64,000 nucleotides of DNA, taken from positions 1 through 64,000 of the forward strand of contig NZ_JALAGU010000013.1 of the NCBI RefSeq assembly GCF_022712275.1. Reading direction: 5' to 3'. Below are positions 36,040-43,961 of the stretch, in pieces. Source of the stretch: Corynebacterium sp. (GTDB lineage: Bacteria > Actinomycetota > Actinomycetes > Mycobacteriales > Mycobacteriaceae). A program made the position numbers and the translations under genes. Numbering within the stretch: the stretch's first letter is position 1; each line of letters starts with the position of its first letter. The notes below the pieces were generated by a model that was given only the letters and a program-made list of their open reading frames with translations, had not been told where the DNA came from and did not search any database.

Positions 36040-37062
36040 TCAGTGTCCGGGTCTCGGTCGGATCCGGCGGACCGCCCGCACCCTCACGGGTGCGGACCGG
36101 GGGTTGCGTTCGATCTCGGCGGCGCCCGCTTTCTCCGCACCGCGGGTGACGAGCTCGAAGGACGCCGCAGTGTCCGGGAGATCGACGGGCAGTCCCGGCG
36201 GGGTGCGGTTGGCGGTGAGTTCGGCGAGCGCCTTCTTGACGATCTTGTCCTCGAGGGACTGGTAGCTCATGAACACCGCCACGCCGCCGAGCCCGAGCCG
36301 GTCGGTCGCCGCCGGGATTACCGCGGCCAGGGAATCCAGCTCGGCGTTGACCTCGACACGCAGTGCCTGGAAGGTCCGCTTGGCCGGGTGACCGCCGGTA
36401 CGACGGGTCGCCGCGGGGATCGTGCGGTAGAGCAGTTCGACGAGACGACCCGAGGTGGTGAACGGTTCCTGCTCACGCTCCCGCAGGACCGCCGAGGCGA
36501 TCTTGCCGGCGAAGCGCTCGTCCCCGTAGGCGCTGAGAATGTGGGCGAGATCGCCGTGACTGTAGGTGTTGAGTACCTCGGCGGCCGTCAGCGACGAGTC
36601 CGGGTCCATCCGCATGTCGAGCGGGGCGTCCTGCGCATAGGCGAAGCCGCGCTCGGCCTGGTCGAGCTGCATCGAGGAGACGCCGAGATCGAAGAGGTAG
36701 CCGGAGACGCCGGTGGTGGAGAACTCCCCGGGCAGCCGCCCGTCTGCCGACAGGTCGTCGAGGGCGTCGCCGAGGCCGTCGAACCGGGTGCGGTAGGCGA
36801 TGAACCGGTCACCGAAGCGGGCGAGCCGGTCCTGTGCCTGGGCGATGGCGTTGGGATCGCGGTCCAGACCGACGACGACAGCCTCCGGGAAAGTCTCCAG
36901 GAAGACCTCGGTGTGTCCGCCGGCGCCGAGCGTGCCGTCGACGATGACGGGACGGCTGGCACCGGTGCCCTCGACTCCGGCGCCGACCAGCTCAACCATG
37001 CGGTCCCGCATCACGGGGACGTGGCCGAACTCACCACTGATCCGGCGGGACGGTTCTGACAT
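36040..37062 (-). CDS. rsmH: 16S rRNA (cytosine1402-N4)-methyltransferase
   Basis: SAM-dependent methyltransferase (MraW) that acts on C1402 of 16S rRNA. The 340 residues carry GEFGHVPVMRDRMVEL near the start, then IVDGTLGAGGHTEVFL near 40-55 (SAM loop), DLGVSSMQLDQAERGF near 119-134 and KRTFQALRVEVN near 232-243. I chose the ATG at 37062, preceded by AAAGG. The open frame extends upstream through a proline-coding 9-bp tandem repeat to 37146; I consider that leader untranslated, but the longer protein cannot be excluded. Confidence 0.95.
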   Translation of the reverse strand: MSEPSRRISGEFGHVPVMRDRMVELVGAGVEGTGASRPVIVDGTLGAGGHTEVFLETFPEAVVVGLDRDPNAIAQAQDRLARFGDRFIAYRTRFDGLGDALDDLSADGRLPGEFSTTGVSGYLFDLGVSSMQLDQAERGFAYAQDAPLDMRMDPDSSLTAAEVLNTYSHGDLAHILSAYGDERFAGKIASAVLREREQEPFTTSGRLVELLYRTIPAATRRTGGHPAKRTFQALRVEVNAELDSLAAVIPAATDRLGLGGVAVFMSYQSLEDKIVKKALAELTANRTPPGLPVDLPDTAASFELVTRGAEKAGAAEIERNPRSAPVRVRAVRRIRPRPGH

Positions 37063-37254
37063 GGTGTGGCCTTTCATCGGAGTCGGAGGTACAGGAGGTA
37101 CAGGAGGTACAGGAGGTACAGGGAGGGGCTGCATACGGGGCCTCACCTGCGCGGGTCCGATTGACGTCGGGGAAGTACATCAAGCGGATCGTCCGCGCAG
37201 ATGAGGGCCGGCATACAGCCCGGGGTCGTGCACGCTGCGGATAACAGGGTCCGG
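37063..37254. other. Spacer between mraZ and rsmH
   Basis: The mraZ-rsmH spacing of 192 bases is long for these normally adjacent genes. It holds the 9-bp repeat and otherwise nothing recognisable; a promoter for rsmH may be here, but no hexamers stand out. Confidence 0.4.
37085..37120. repeat. 9-bp tandem repeat upstream of rsmH
   Basis: Four direct copies of ggaggtaca lie 23 bases before the rsmH start. If translated on the minus strand they would encode Val-Pro-Pro units. Since the unit is 9 bases, copy changes keep the frame but alter the spacing between mraZ and rsmH. Confidence 0.8.
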
Positions 37255-37686
37255 CTAGAGGAAGCCGGAGAGAGCGTCGTCGTCACCTTCGGCGAAGTCC
37301 GCCTCGTGCTCGGACAGGTAGCTCTCGTAGGCGTCGGCGTCCCATACCTCGATCCGGTCCACCGACCCGATGACCACGCATTCCTTGGTCAGCCCCGCGT
37401 AGCTGCGGTGGGCCGGGGCGACGGTGATCCTCCCCTGACTGTCCAGCGTCTGCTCGTCGGCGCTGGCACCGAGGCGACGGACGAAGGCCCGCACCCGGGG
37501 GTTTGACCGGGACGACTCCGCGGCCTTGCGTGCGCGGACCTGGAATTCCGCCTGCGGGTAGATCGTGAGGCTGTGGTCCTGCCCGTTGACGACGACGAGT
37601 CCGTCCGCGAGTTCCTCACGGAACTTCGCGGGCAGTGTGAGTCGTCCTTTGTCGTCGAGCTTCGGAGTGAAGGTGCCGAAGAACAT
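37255..37686 (-). CDS. mraZ: Transcriptional regulator MraZ
   Basis: AbrB-like DNA-binding protein that autoregulates the dcw operon. The 143 residues hold two MraZ repeats: MFFGTFTPKLDDKGRLTLPA near 1-20 and LDSQGRITVAP near 81-91. The DxxGR motif occurs in both repeats. A short acidic tail (HEADFAEGDDDALSGFL) ends the protein. The ATG is preceded by AAAGGGG. Three TGGG boxes at 10-bp spacing lie about 100 bases upstream. Confidence 0.95.
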   Translation of the reverse strand: MFFGTFTPKLDDKGRLTLPAKFREELADGLVVVNGQDHSLTIYPQAEFQVRARKAAESSRSNPRVRAFVRRLGASADEQTLDSQGRITVAPAHRSYAGLTKECVVIGSVDRIEVWDADAYESYLSEHEADFAEGDDDALSGFL

Positions 37687-37783
37687 GTCGTCGACCCCTT
37701 TCCCCGGGTGACCGGCCGCTGGTGATCATGCAGTGTGCTGTCGCTGTGAAGTTGTCACGGAACCACTCTCCTGCTCCGCTGGC

Positions 37784-37808
37784 GCCCACCTTACCCCACA
37801 TTCCCCCA
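37784..37808 (-). promoter_or_regulatory. Putative MraZ operator (three TGGG repeats)
   Basis: On the minus strand, TGGGG, TGGGG and TGGGC are spaced exactly ten bases apart (plus-strand 37804-37808, 37794-37798, 37784-37788). This matches the TGGGN boxes with 5-base spacers bound by E. coli MraZ. The run lies 98-122 bases before the mraZ start, so autoregulation is expected; the promoter itself is not clearly visible. Confidence 0.75.
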
Positions 37809-38194
37809 CTCATTCCATGCCCCGCCGGCACATAACTGCAGAAAACGGACCCACAGGTCAAGACAGAACATCCACAAATACTCGTCTACCTGCAAGGATT
37901 GCACTCGCGGATCCAGTGGGGAGATGTGGGAGGTTTCTTGCTCGGTGAGCGCTTTCCGAGCACTTCAGCCCCATTTGTACCGACAGTCACACCAGTGACA
38001 CGTAGCTATTTCCGACACGAATCTTCTTGGTTGCCGCCCCGAACCCACCCAGGACCAGCATGAATACGTGATCCCCCGTCACAAACTCCCCATTCCCCAC
38101 ATTCACCCGACGTCATCCGTCACCCGGCCAGCCCGGCGAGGAAGCAGTGGTGGGTGGAAGTGGGGGATCCGGGGGATCCCCGGTCGGCCCCCAC
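37809..38194. other. Gene-free region between mraZ and the DUF3040 gene
   Basis: About 390 bases with no supportable gene. Composition is more AT-rich than the surrounding coding DNA. It contains a 7-bp hairpin (37939-37945 with 37956-37962) and a gggggatcc direct repeat near 38162. It probably holds upstream control sequence for the dcw operon. Confidence 0.5.
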
Positions 38195-38246
38195 ACAAAA
38201 ACACCGGTGCCTCCGCAGGATCATTGTCCTGCGGAGGCACCGGTGT
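38195..38246 (-). terminator. Strong intrinsic terminator of the DUF3040 gene
   Basis: A perfect 20-bp stem (38201-38220 with 38227-38246) around a 6-base loop is followed on the minus strand by TTTTTG. It lies 27 bases after the DUF3040 stop and keeps this unit apart from the mraZ region. Confidence 0.92.
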
Positions 38247-38273
38247 GGACCGGGGAAGCCGGGGCTGCCTGCC

Positions 38274-38657
38274 CTAGTCGAAGCGACGGCGGAAGCTGTC
38301 CTCCATGCGGTCGGCGATTCCGCCGGAGTTACCGGATGCCTTGGGCTTGCCGCCGTAGTTCTTCTTCGAGCCCTTCTTGGCCGATGTTCTGTCGGACCGG
38401 AACGCCATGAGGCCGCCGGCGAACATGATGAAGAAACCGACGAGGCCGAGGATCACGAACCAGAGACTGCTCTGCGCCAGCGCAATGCCGCCGATGAGTA
38501 CACACAGTCCGACAAGGAACACGGCGATCGACCGGATACCTACGGTCACCCCACCGAGGGCCGCCGTGCGGTTGCGTTCAGCGAATGCCGGATCATCGGC
38601 GATGAGCGCCTGCTCGATCTCCTCCAGCATCCGCTGTTCCTGCTCTGACAGTGCCAC
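38274..38657 (-). CDS. DUF3040 membrane protein
   Basis: A 127-residue protein of the actinobacterial DUF3040 family. The start ALSEQEQRMLEEIEQALIAD is the family signature, followed by two transmembrane spans near 42-60 and 65-85 and a basic Lys/Arg/Gly tail ending DSFRRRFD. Its molecular function is unknown. The GTG at 38657 was chosen because the signature begins right there and GGGGAGG precedes it; upstream open frame is not family-like. DUF3040 genes habitually lie beside mraZ in corynebacteria and mycobacteria. Confidence 0.88.
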   Translation of the reverse strand: MALSEQEQRMLEEIEQALIADDPAFAERNRTAALGGVTVGIRSIAVFLVGLCVLIGGIALAQSSLWFVILGLVGFFIMFAGGLMAFRSDRTSAKKGSKKNYGGKPKASGNSGGIADRMEDSFRRRFD

Positions 38658-38845
38658 TGTCGTCCTCCCCTGTCTCTTCTCGGACCGCCTGTTCGGCCAC
38701 GGGTTAGGTAGGTCATCTAGTCCAACGCACGGGGGTCCGAAAAAGTTTCCCGACCTGTCATCCTCTGGACCACTTTCTGATGACGCCCATGCTACCCCAC
38801 TCCGCCTCCACCTCTCCCATAATCTTCCCGGGGCTACCATCAGAC

Positions 38846-39307
38846 TCAGGCGACCTCCGGCAGATAGCCCACCATGCCCCGGACCTCGTCGATGAAATCG
38901 CAGACCGCGGCATAGAAGCTGTCCGCGTCGGAGTCCCGGAGTTCACGCTCGAGCCCCATCTCCACCCGGGTGACGAACCGGGCGTAGATCTCGAAGCGCT
39001 CCACAGTGTCCGCCATCCCGGGCACGGCGGCACGCAGCCGCGCCCAGGCACTGCCGGAGGTCCGACGTCGCTTCCCGGTACGCACATCCTCGATCGCCGC
39101 TCCAGCGCCGCGCAGGGCCGCCCGGTAGGCCCAGGTGATGCGCTCGGCCGGCTGGTGTTCCCGGCGCGCCCGCTCCAGCAGACGCTCCGCCTCGTCGACG
39201 TAGGAGGCGGCGGTCACATGCGGTGAGCCACCCCGTCGCAGGCGCGTCACCTTCGCCGTCGTGGTCCTGTCCGTCGTCCTGTCCGTCGTCCTGTCCGTGG
39301 TTGACAC
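38846..39307 (-). CDS. SAV_6107-type HEPN domain protein
   Basis: A 153-residue protein. After a low-complexity Thr-Asp-Arg repeat (residues 2-14, from 12-bp DNA repeats) and a basic linker comes an all-helical domain: SYVDEAERLLERARREHQPA, ITWAYRAALRGAGAA, then FVTRVEMGLERELRD and FYAAVCDFIDEVRGMVGYLP. This fits the SAV_6107 HEPN family in actinobacteria. HEPN proteins are often RNases or toxins, but I cannot assign activity: no clear RX4-6H motif is seen. The GTG at 39307 has AAGGAGG seven bases upstream; a longer ATG frame starts at 39343. A LexA-like box lies about 95 bases upstream. Confidence 0.75.
   Translation of the reverse strand: MSTTDRTTDRTTDRTTTAKVTRLRRGGSPHVTAASYVDEAERLLERARREHQPAERITWAYRAALRGAGAAIEDVRTGKRRRTSGSAWARLRAAVPGMADTVERFEIYARFVTRVEMGLERELRDSDADSFYAAVCDFIDEVRGMVGYLPEVA
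39268..39299. repeat. 12-bp tandem repeat in the HEPN gene start
   Basis: Two exact copies of tgtccgtcgtcc and a partial third encode the Thr-Asp-Arg-Thr repeat at the N-terminus of the HEPN protein. Frame-preserving copy variation is likely. Confidence 0.75.
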
Positions 39308-39400
39308 TGTCCGCCTCCTTACCTCGGCTCTTCCTGTCTTCATGTTCTGACAGGGACACTAGGCAGCATCCGGACGTCCACTTCTCTCCCGTCTGGTTAA

Positions 39401-39416
39401 TCGAACATACGTTCCA
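39401..39416. promoter_or_regulatory. LexA-like SOS box
   Basis: tcgaacatacgttcca contains the core GAAC-N4-GTTC and agrees with the actinobacterial LexA site TCGAAC-N4-GTTCGA at 14 of 16 places. It lies between the HEPN gene (start 39307, minus) and the GNAT gene (start 39469, plus), about 94 and 53 bases away respectively. Either or both may be DNA-damage inducible. Confidence 0.65.
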
Positions 39417-39468
39417 CATGCTCCTCGGAAGCGGTCACCTTTGGCACCATGGAGGAGTGACCGGCACC

Positions 39469-40074
39469 GTGAAACGAGAAATGGACTCCACCGTCAGCGT
39501 CTGCGACATATCCCCGCAGACCTACCTGCAGCGGGTCAACGAGCTTGTCGAACTCCACCTCAAGGCCATGGACTACCCCCGGTCGTCGTTCACCCAGCGC
39601 CGGATTCTCTGGGCCGCGAACTCGACCCGCCCCGGCTTCACCGCCGCCGTCGCGCTCGACCACGGTGCCGCAGTCCACGCCGACCCCCGCGCCCCCCACC
39701 AGCGCGTGGTCGGTATCGCGTACGGTTTCCCCGGAACCCCCTCCTCCTGGTGGTACCGGGAGGTCTTCCGCGGCCTGCGTGGTGCCGGGATGTCGATCGA
39801 GGACGCCACCACCGCCCTCGACGACTTCGACGAGGTCTCCGAGGTCCATGTCATGCCCGGCTACCAGGGCCACGGCATCGGCCGCCGGATGATGGACAAC
39901 CTGCTGCCACGGCTGCAGCGTCCGGTGGCCCTGCTCTCCACCCCGGAAGTGCCCGACGAGGCCAACGCCGCCTGGAGTCTCTACCGTGAACTCGGTTTCC
40001 GCGATGTCCTGCGCGACTTCCGGTTCGGTACCGACCCCCGCCCCTTCGGGATCCTCGCCCGCCCCCGCGGCTGA
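39469..40074 (+). CDS. GNAT family N-acetyltransferase
   Basis: A roughly 201-residue acyl-CoA-dependent acetyltransferase. The C-terminal half has the GNAT core: EVHVMPGYQGHGIGRRMMDNLL near 125-146, including the acetyl-CoA-binding Q-x-x-G-x-G type loop, and AAWSLYRELGFRDV near 170. The N-terminal half (ISPQTYLQRVNELVELHLKAM) is typical of a group conserved beside metF in corynebacteria. The substrate is unknown. The start is uncertain: GTG 39469 follows GGAGGAG, while ATG 39481 and GTG 39457 are also in frame. Confidence 0.8.
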   Translation: MKREMDSTVSVCDISPQTYLQRVNELVELHLKAMDYPRSSFTQRRILWAANSTRPGFTAAVALDHGAAVHADPRAPHQRVVGIAYGFPGTPSSWWYREVFRGLRGAGMSIEDATTALDDFDEVSEVHVMPGYQGHGIGRRMMDNLLPRLQRPVALLSTPEVPDEANAAWSLYRELGFRDVLRDFRFGTDPRPFGILARPRG

Positions 40075-40075
40075 G

Positions 40076-40091
40076 CCGGAGGATCCTCCGG
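40076..40091. repeat. 16-bp perfect palindrome between convergent genes
   Basis: ccggaggatcctccgg lies just after the GNAT stop and before the metF stop. It could form a short hairpin with a 4-6 base loop and help terminate both genes, but has no T-run. Confidence 0.4.
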
Positions 40092-40098
40092 TCCGCCT

Positions 40099-41106
40099 CT
40101 AGCGCACCATGTCCTGGCCGAACTTCGGTCCGTAGGCCGGCGCCATACCGAGGTTGTGCAGCACCTCCTGCGTCGCCCGGACATTGTTCATCGTCATGAA
40201 GTGCAGGTCCGGGGCTCCCTCGGCGATCAGCCGCTCGGCCATCTTCGTGGTCACCTCGATACCGACCTCCCGGATCGCCGCGGCATTCTTCTGCTCGTCA
40301 CCGTTGGCGACCTTCGTGAACAGTTCCTCCATGTCGCGGGGCAGTTCACAGCCGGCCAGCTCGACCTGACGGCGGACCGACCGCAGCGAAGTGATCGGCA
40401 TGAGGCCCGGAATCACCGGCTTGGCACCGTGCACCGGGTCGTAGGCGGCCAGCCGGTCGCGCAACCGCAGGTAGTGGTCGACATTGAAGAACATCTGGGT
40501 GATGGAGTAGTTCGCTCCGGCACGCAACTTCTCCACGGTGTAGCGGGTGTCCGTCTCCAGGCTCTCCGCCCGGTAGTGCTTCTCCGGGAAGGACGCGATA
40601 CCGATGTCGAAGTCCTCGCACTCCGGCATCGAGCGCACGAGTTCGATGAGATGGACGGCATGGCTCAGCCCGCCGGCGATGCCCTGCCACTCCCCCGTCG
40701 GATCCCCCGGCGGGTCGCCGCGCAGGGCGAGCAGGTTCGTCAGCCCCAGGGACGCGAACTCACGGAGGATGTCGCGCAGTTCCTCCTCGGTGTGACCGAC
40801 CAGTGTCATGTGCAGCAGGGTGGTCAGCGGCTTCACCGCGAGGCGTCCTGCGACACGCTCGGTGCGGGCCCGACTGGAACCACCGGCACCGTAGGTCACC
40901 GAGACGAAGCTCGCCCCGAGGTCGTGGAAGGCCTCCGCGGCGGACCACAGGCGGGCCTCGGCGGCGTCGTCGCGCGGCGGCATGAACTCCACGGAGAAGG
41001 GAACACGTCCAGGGGTTCCGCGCTTCAGGGTGTCGGAGACCGCCACCTGGAGGCTGGGCGGCGGTGGTGTGGTGGCAGGTGACTCTGGACGTGGCGCGGG
41101 TGACAT
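40099..41106 (-). CDS. metF: Methylenetetrahydrofolate reductase
   Basis: FAD enzyme reducing 5,10-methylene-THF to 5-methyl-THF for methionine synthesis. The 335-residue TIM barrel shows FSVEFMPPRDDAAEARLW near 37-54, VSVTYGAGGSSRART near 72-86, LLALRGDPPGDP near 127-138 and a C-terminal ITQMFFNVDHYLRLRDRL segment. The length is slightly longer than E. coli MetF (296) because of a Pro-rich start and a C-terminal extension. The ATG follows TATGAT by eight bases; no ribosome binding site is present, so the mRNA is probably leaderless. Confidence 0.94.
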   Translation of the reverse strand: MSPAPRPESPATTPPPPSLQVAVSDTLKRGTPGRVPFSVEFMPPRDDAAEARLWSAAEAFHDLGASFVSVTYGAGGSSRARTERVAGRLAVKPLTTLLHMTLVGHTEEELRDILREFASLGLTNLLALRGDPPGDPTGEWQGIAGGLSHAVHLIELVRSMPECEDFDIGIASFPEKHYRAESLETDTRYTVEKLRAGANYSITQMFFNVDHYLRLRDRLAAYDPVHGAKPVIPGLMPITSLRSVRRQVELAGCELPRDMEELFTKVANGDEQKNAAAIREVGIEVTTKMAERLIAEGAPDLHFMTMNNVRATQEVLHNLGMAPAYGPKFGQDMVR

Positions 41107-41114
41107 ACCTGACG

Positions 41115-41120
41115 ATCATA
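41115..41120 (-). promoter_or_regulatory. Probable -10 element of metF, leaderless start
   Basis: TATGAT on the minus strand is followed by CGTCAGGT and the ATG at 41106, a spacing of eight bases. The -35 is not clear. Confidence 0.5.
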
Positions 41121-41224
41121 GAAGACGTGTCAGGGCGCTTGAGCGAGGGTCTCCCCGGTCCACCTACTATGGAGCCGTCAGAATCCGTTCATGTCCGCCC
41201 ATCGCCTCCGGAGAGTGCCTTCGA

Positions 41225-42346
41225 ATGACCTACGCCCCGACCTCCTGGACCCTGGACAGGCCCCTGGTGGACGTCCCTGCCGCGGTGGACGCCGAACTGG
41301 ACCGTTTCTTCCGCGACCGGCACGCCGAGTTCGACGGCCTGGATCCGGTCGTCGCCGACGGGGTGGATGCCCTCGAGCAGTTCGTCACCGGTGGCGGCAA
41401 GCGACTGCGTCCGCTGTTCGCCTGGGCCGGGGTGCGCGCCGCCCTCGACGGCGGCGGCGGGACGCTGTCCGGGTCGACCCGACCGGAGGACCTGCTGCGC
41501 GCGGTGGGGTCCCTGGAGTTCATCCAGGCCTGCGCCCTGATCCACGACGACATCATCGACCACTCCGACACCCGGCGCGGCCGGCCGACGACCCACCGTC
41601 GTTTCGAGGCGTCCCACCGGGCCGACGGCTGGTCCGGGGACGCCGTCGGCTACGGCGAGAGCCAGGCCATCCTCGTCGGCGACCTCGCCTTCGCCTGGGC
41701 CGATGACATGCTCGTGGATTCCGGGGTGGACGCCGCGTCCCTCGCCCGTGCCCGGGAGCCCTGGCGGAAGATGCGTACCGAGGTCATCGCGGGGCAGATG
41801 CTCGACATCGCCCTGGAGAACAGCGGGTCCGAGGATCCGGCGATGTCCGAGAAGGTCAACACCTACAAGACCGCGGCGTACACGGTTGAGCGACCGCTGC
41901 ACCTGGGAGCCGCACTCGGGGACGCGGATGCCCGCACGGTCGACCTGCTGCGCACCGCGGGCCGGGAGATCGGCATCGCCTTCCAGCTGGAGGACGACCA
42001 TCTCGGCGTCTTCGGTGATCCACAGGTCACCGGCAAGGCCGCCGGTGACGATCTGCGTTCGGGCAAGCGCACCTGGCTGGTCATGCGCGCCCTGGCGACC
42101 GCGGACCGGAGCGATCCGGCGGCCGCCGCCCGGCTCCGTGAGGGCATGGGGACGGTGCGCTCCGACGACGAGGTCGACGAGCTGCGGCAGATCATCGTGG
42201 ACTCCGGGGCCGCCGCACAGAACACCGGCCGGGCCCGGGAACTCACCGACAAGGCGGTGGACGCGCTGCGGACCGGCCACCTGGGGCAGGACATCGTCGA
42301 TGAGCTCGTCGCCGTGGCCGAGCAACTCACCGAGCGCAGGAGCTGA
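41225..42346 (+). CDS. Trans-isoprenyl diphosphate synthase (GGPP-type, IdsA-like)
   Basis: Elongates allylic diphosphates with IPP, probably to geranylgeranyl diphosphate or longer. The 373 residues have GGGKRLRPL near 59-67, the first Asp-rich motif DDIIDHSDTRRG near 110-121 and the second region FQLEDDHLGVFGD near 254-266. The second motif deviates from the textbook DDxxD, as in other corynebacterial IdsA enzymes. It may feed menaquinone, carotenoid or polyprenyl carrier synthesis. The ATG at 41225 has GGAGAG about ten bases upstream; the stop overlaps the mptA-like gene's vicinity with a 1-base gap. Confidence 0.9.
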   Translation: MTYAPTSWTLDRPLVDVPAAVDAELDRFFRDRHAEFDGLDPVVADGVDALEQFVTGGGKRLRPLFAWAGVRAALDGGGGTLSGSTRPEDLLRAVGSLEFIQACALIHDDIIDHSDTRRGRPTTHRRFEASHRADGWSGDAVGYGESQAILVGDLAFAWADDMLVDSGVDAASLARAREPWRKMRTEVIAGQMLDIALENSGSEDPAMSEKVNTYKTAAYTVERPLHLGAALGDADARTVDLLRTAGREIGIAFQLEDDHLGVFGDPQVTGKAAGDDLRSGKRTWLVMRALATADRSDPAAAARLREGMGTVRSDDEVDELRQIIVDSGAAAQNTGRARELTDKAVDALRTGHLGQDIVDELVAVAEQLTERRS

Positions 42347-42347
42347 G

Positions 42348-43961
42348 ATGGCGTCCACAGTCACCGCCCTGGTGCGTGGCATGTCGCGACGCACGGCGAT
42401 TGTCCTGGGTGCCGTCGGCTCACTGGTGATGGCACTGACCTCCCATGCCGTCGGCGCGACCCGTACGCGTGGTGGTGTGCTGCAGTCCCTCGGGTTGACC
42501 AACCTCAGCTTCGGGCACTTCGCCGGGATCCTCGTGGTGGTGCTGTGGCTGGGTGTTCTCGCCATGGTGGTCTCCTGGTCCGTCCTCGGCGGACGTCTGC
42601 TGCGCCGGGGCGAGGCCCTCGGCGTCGCCCCGCTGGTGGCGTGGACCGCACCACTGCTGCTGGCCGGCCCGCTGATGAGCCGGGACGTCTACTCCTATCT
42701 CATGCAGGGGACACTGAGCCACGAGGGTTTCGACCCCTACGAGGTCGGTGCCTCCGCTGTCCCGGGACGGGTGTTCTTCGAGGTCAGTCCGGACTGGCGC
42801 AACACCACCACCCCCTACGGTCCGCTGCACATGTGGATCGGTGAGGGCGTCGTCAGCGTCACCGGTGACAACGTCACCGCCGGTGTGATCGTCTACAAGA
42901 TCTTCTCACTGGCCTGCTTCGCCGGTCTGGTGTGGGCCGTCGCCCGCCTGGCCGCCGCGTTGAAGGTCAATGCGTCGCTCGCGGTATGGCTGGGGGTGGC
43001 CAATCCACTGTCGGTGATCCACCTCGTCGGCGGCATGCACAACGAGGTCACCATGATGCTGCTGGTGTGCACCGGGCTGCTCGCCGCGGTCCGGTTGCCG
43101 GCGGTGCGGGGAGCACTGCTCGGTGCGGTCCTCGTCGGTGCGGGTATCGCCCTGAAGGCCACGGCGGCGATCGCGTTGCCGTTCCTGGTGTGGATCTTCG
43201 TCGCCCGCTATGCCGGGCCGCTCGGGAAGGACGCCCCGGTGCGGCGTCCGGTGAAGGAGGTCGTCGCCGATGTACGGCACGGGACGCTGCGCCGTGCGGT
43301 CACTCTCATCACCGGTGGCGTGGCGTGCCTGGCGGTGTCGGTGGGCATGCTCGCCCTGGTGACCGTGGCCAGCGGCCAGTCCTGGGGCTGGGTCTCCGAA
43401 ATCAGCGGCAACTCCAAGGTGATCAACCCGCTGGCGGTGCCCTCGCTGGTCGCCTCGGTACTGGTACGCCCGATCGGCGCGGTCAACGAGAACATCTTCT
43501 TCAACGACATCATCGACGTCGTCCGGCCGGTCTCGACCGTCGTGATGGTGCTGATCCTCGTCATCGCCTGGGCCGTGTGGCGCCGCTCGGTGAAGGAGGC
43601 CTTCGTCGGGGCGACCGTGGCGTACGTGGCGACCTGCCTGTTCAACGCGGTGGTCCTGCCCTGGTACTACATGGCGCCCCTGGCCCTGGTCGGACTGTGG
43701 ATCCGGGACCGCCGCGCGGTGTTCGCCGTGGCCTGGCTGGCGATGGTGCTGTCGATGACCTTCGACGGTTCCGGTAACAACCGGCTCTACAACATCCCCT
43801 GGCTCATCCTCGTGGGCCTGGTGATGTGGTGGCTGGCGCGGACCTGCCTACGCCAGGATGACTCAGCGGAGGAATCAGCTGATGGCCATCCCCTGGGCGC
43901 GGCGCATGACCTCGCGGGCGAGGTGCCCGTGGAGGGCGTCGACGGGTCGCCCCGGCAGTGA
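42348..43961 (+). CDS. mptA: Alpha-1,6-mannopyranosyltransferase (MptA-like)
   Basis: Polyprenyl-phosphate-mannose-dependent GT-C enzyme that extends the alpha-1,6 mannan backbone of lipomannan/LAM, placed in the membrane. The 537-residue protein has about 12-13 hydrophobic spans and the signature SRDVYSYLMQGTLSHEGFDPY near 108-128 in the first extracellular loop, with the conserved Asp of GT-C enzymes. The segment PYGPLHMWIGEGVV matches too. Neighbours idsA, pknL and aroG match the Rv2173-Rv2178c order of M. tuberculosis, supporting MptA. The start ATG is preceded by AGGAG. The end overlaps the next gene by 87 bases. Confidence 0.88.
   Translation: MASTVTALVRGMSRRTAIVLGAVGSLVMALTSHAVGATRTRGGVLQSLGLTNLSFGHFAGILVVVLWLGVLAMVVSWSVLGGRLLRRGEALGVAPLVAWTAPLLLAGPLMSRDVYSYLMQGTLSHEGFDPYEVGASAVPGRVFFEVSPDWRNTTTPYGPLHMWIGEGVVSVTGDNVTAGVIVYKIFSLACFAGLVWAVARLAAALKVNASLAVWLGVANPLSVIHLVGGMHNEVTMMLLVCTGLLAAVRLPAVRGALLGAVLVGAGIALKATAAIALPFLVWIFVARYAGPLGKDAPVRRPVKEVVADVRHGTLRRAVTLITGGVACLAVSVGMLALVTVASGQSWGWVSEISGNSKVINPLAVPSLVASVLVRPIGAVNENIFFNDIIDVVRPVSTVVMVLILVIAWAVWRRSVKEAFVGATVAYVATCLFNAVVLPWYYMAPLALVGLWIRDRRAVFAVAWLAMVLSMTFDGSGNNRLYNIPWLILVGLVMWWLARTCLRQDDSAEESADGHPLGAAHDLAGEVPVEGVDGSPRQ

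Noticed and set aside
37063..37146. Extending RsmH N-terminally through the Val-Pro-Pro repeat
   Set aside because: The family begins close to the MSEPSRR start, which has AAAGG correctly placed; the upstream frame is repeat-derived. I keep it as an open question, not as the call.
37227..37236. DnaA-box-like word (tgcggataa) between mraZ and rsmH
   Set aside because: It is a single near-match with one mismatch, and no cluster, AT-rich unwinding region or dnaA gene is nearby.
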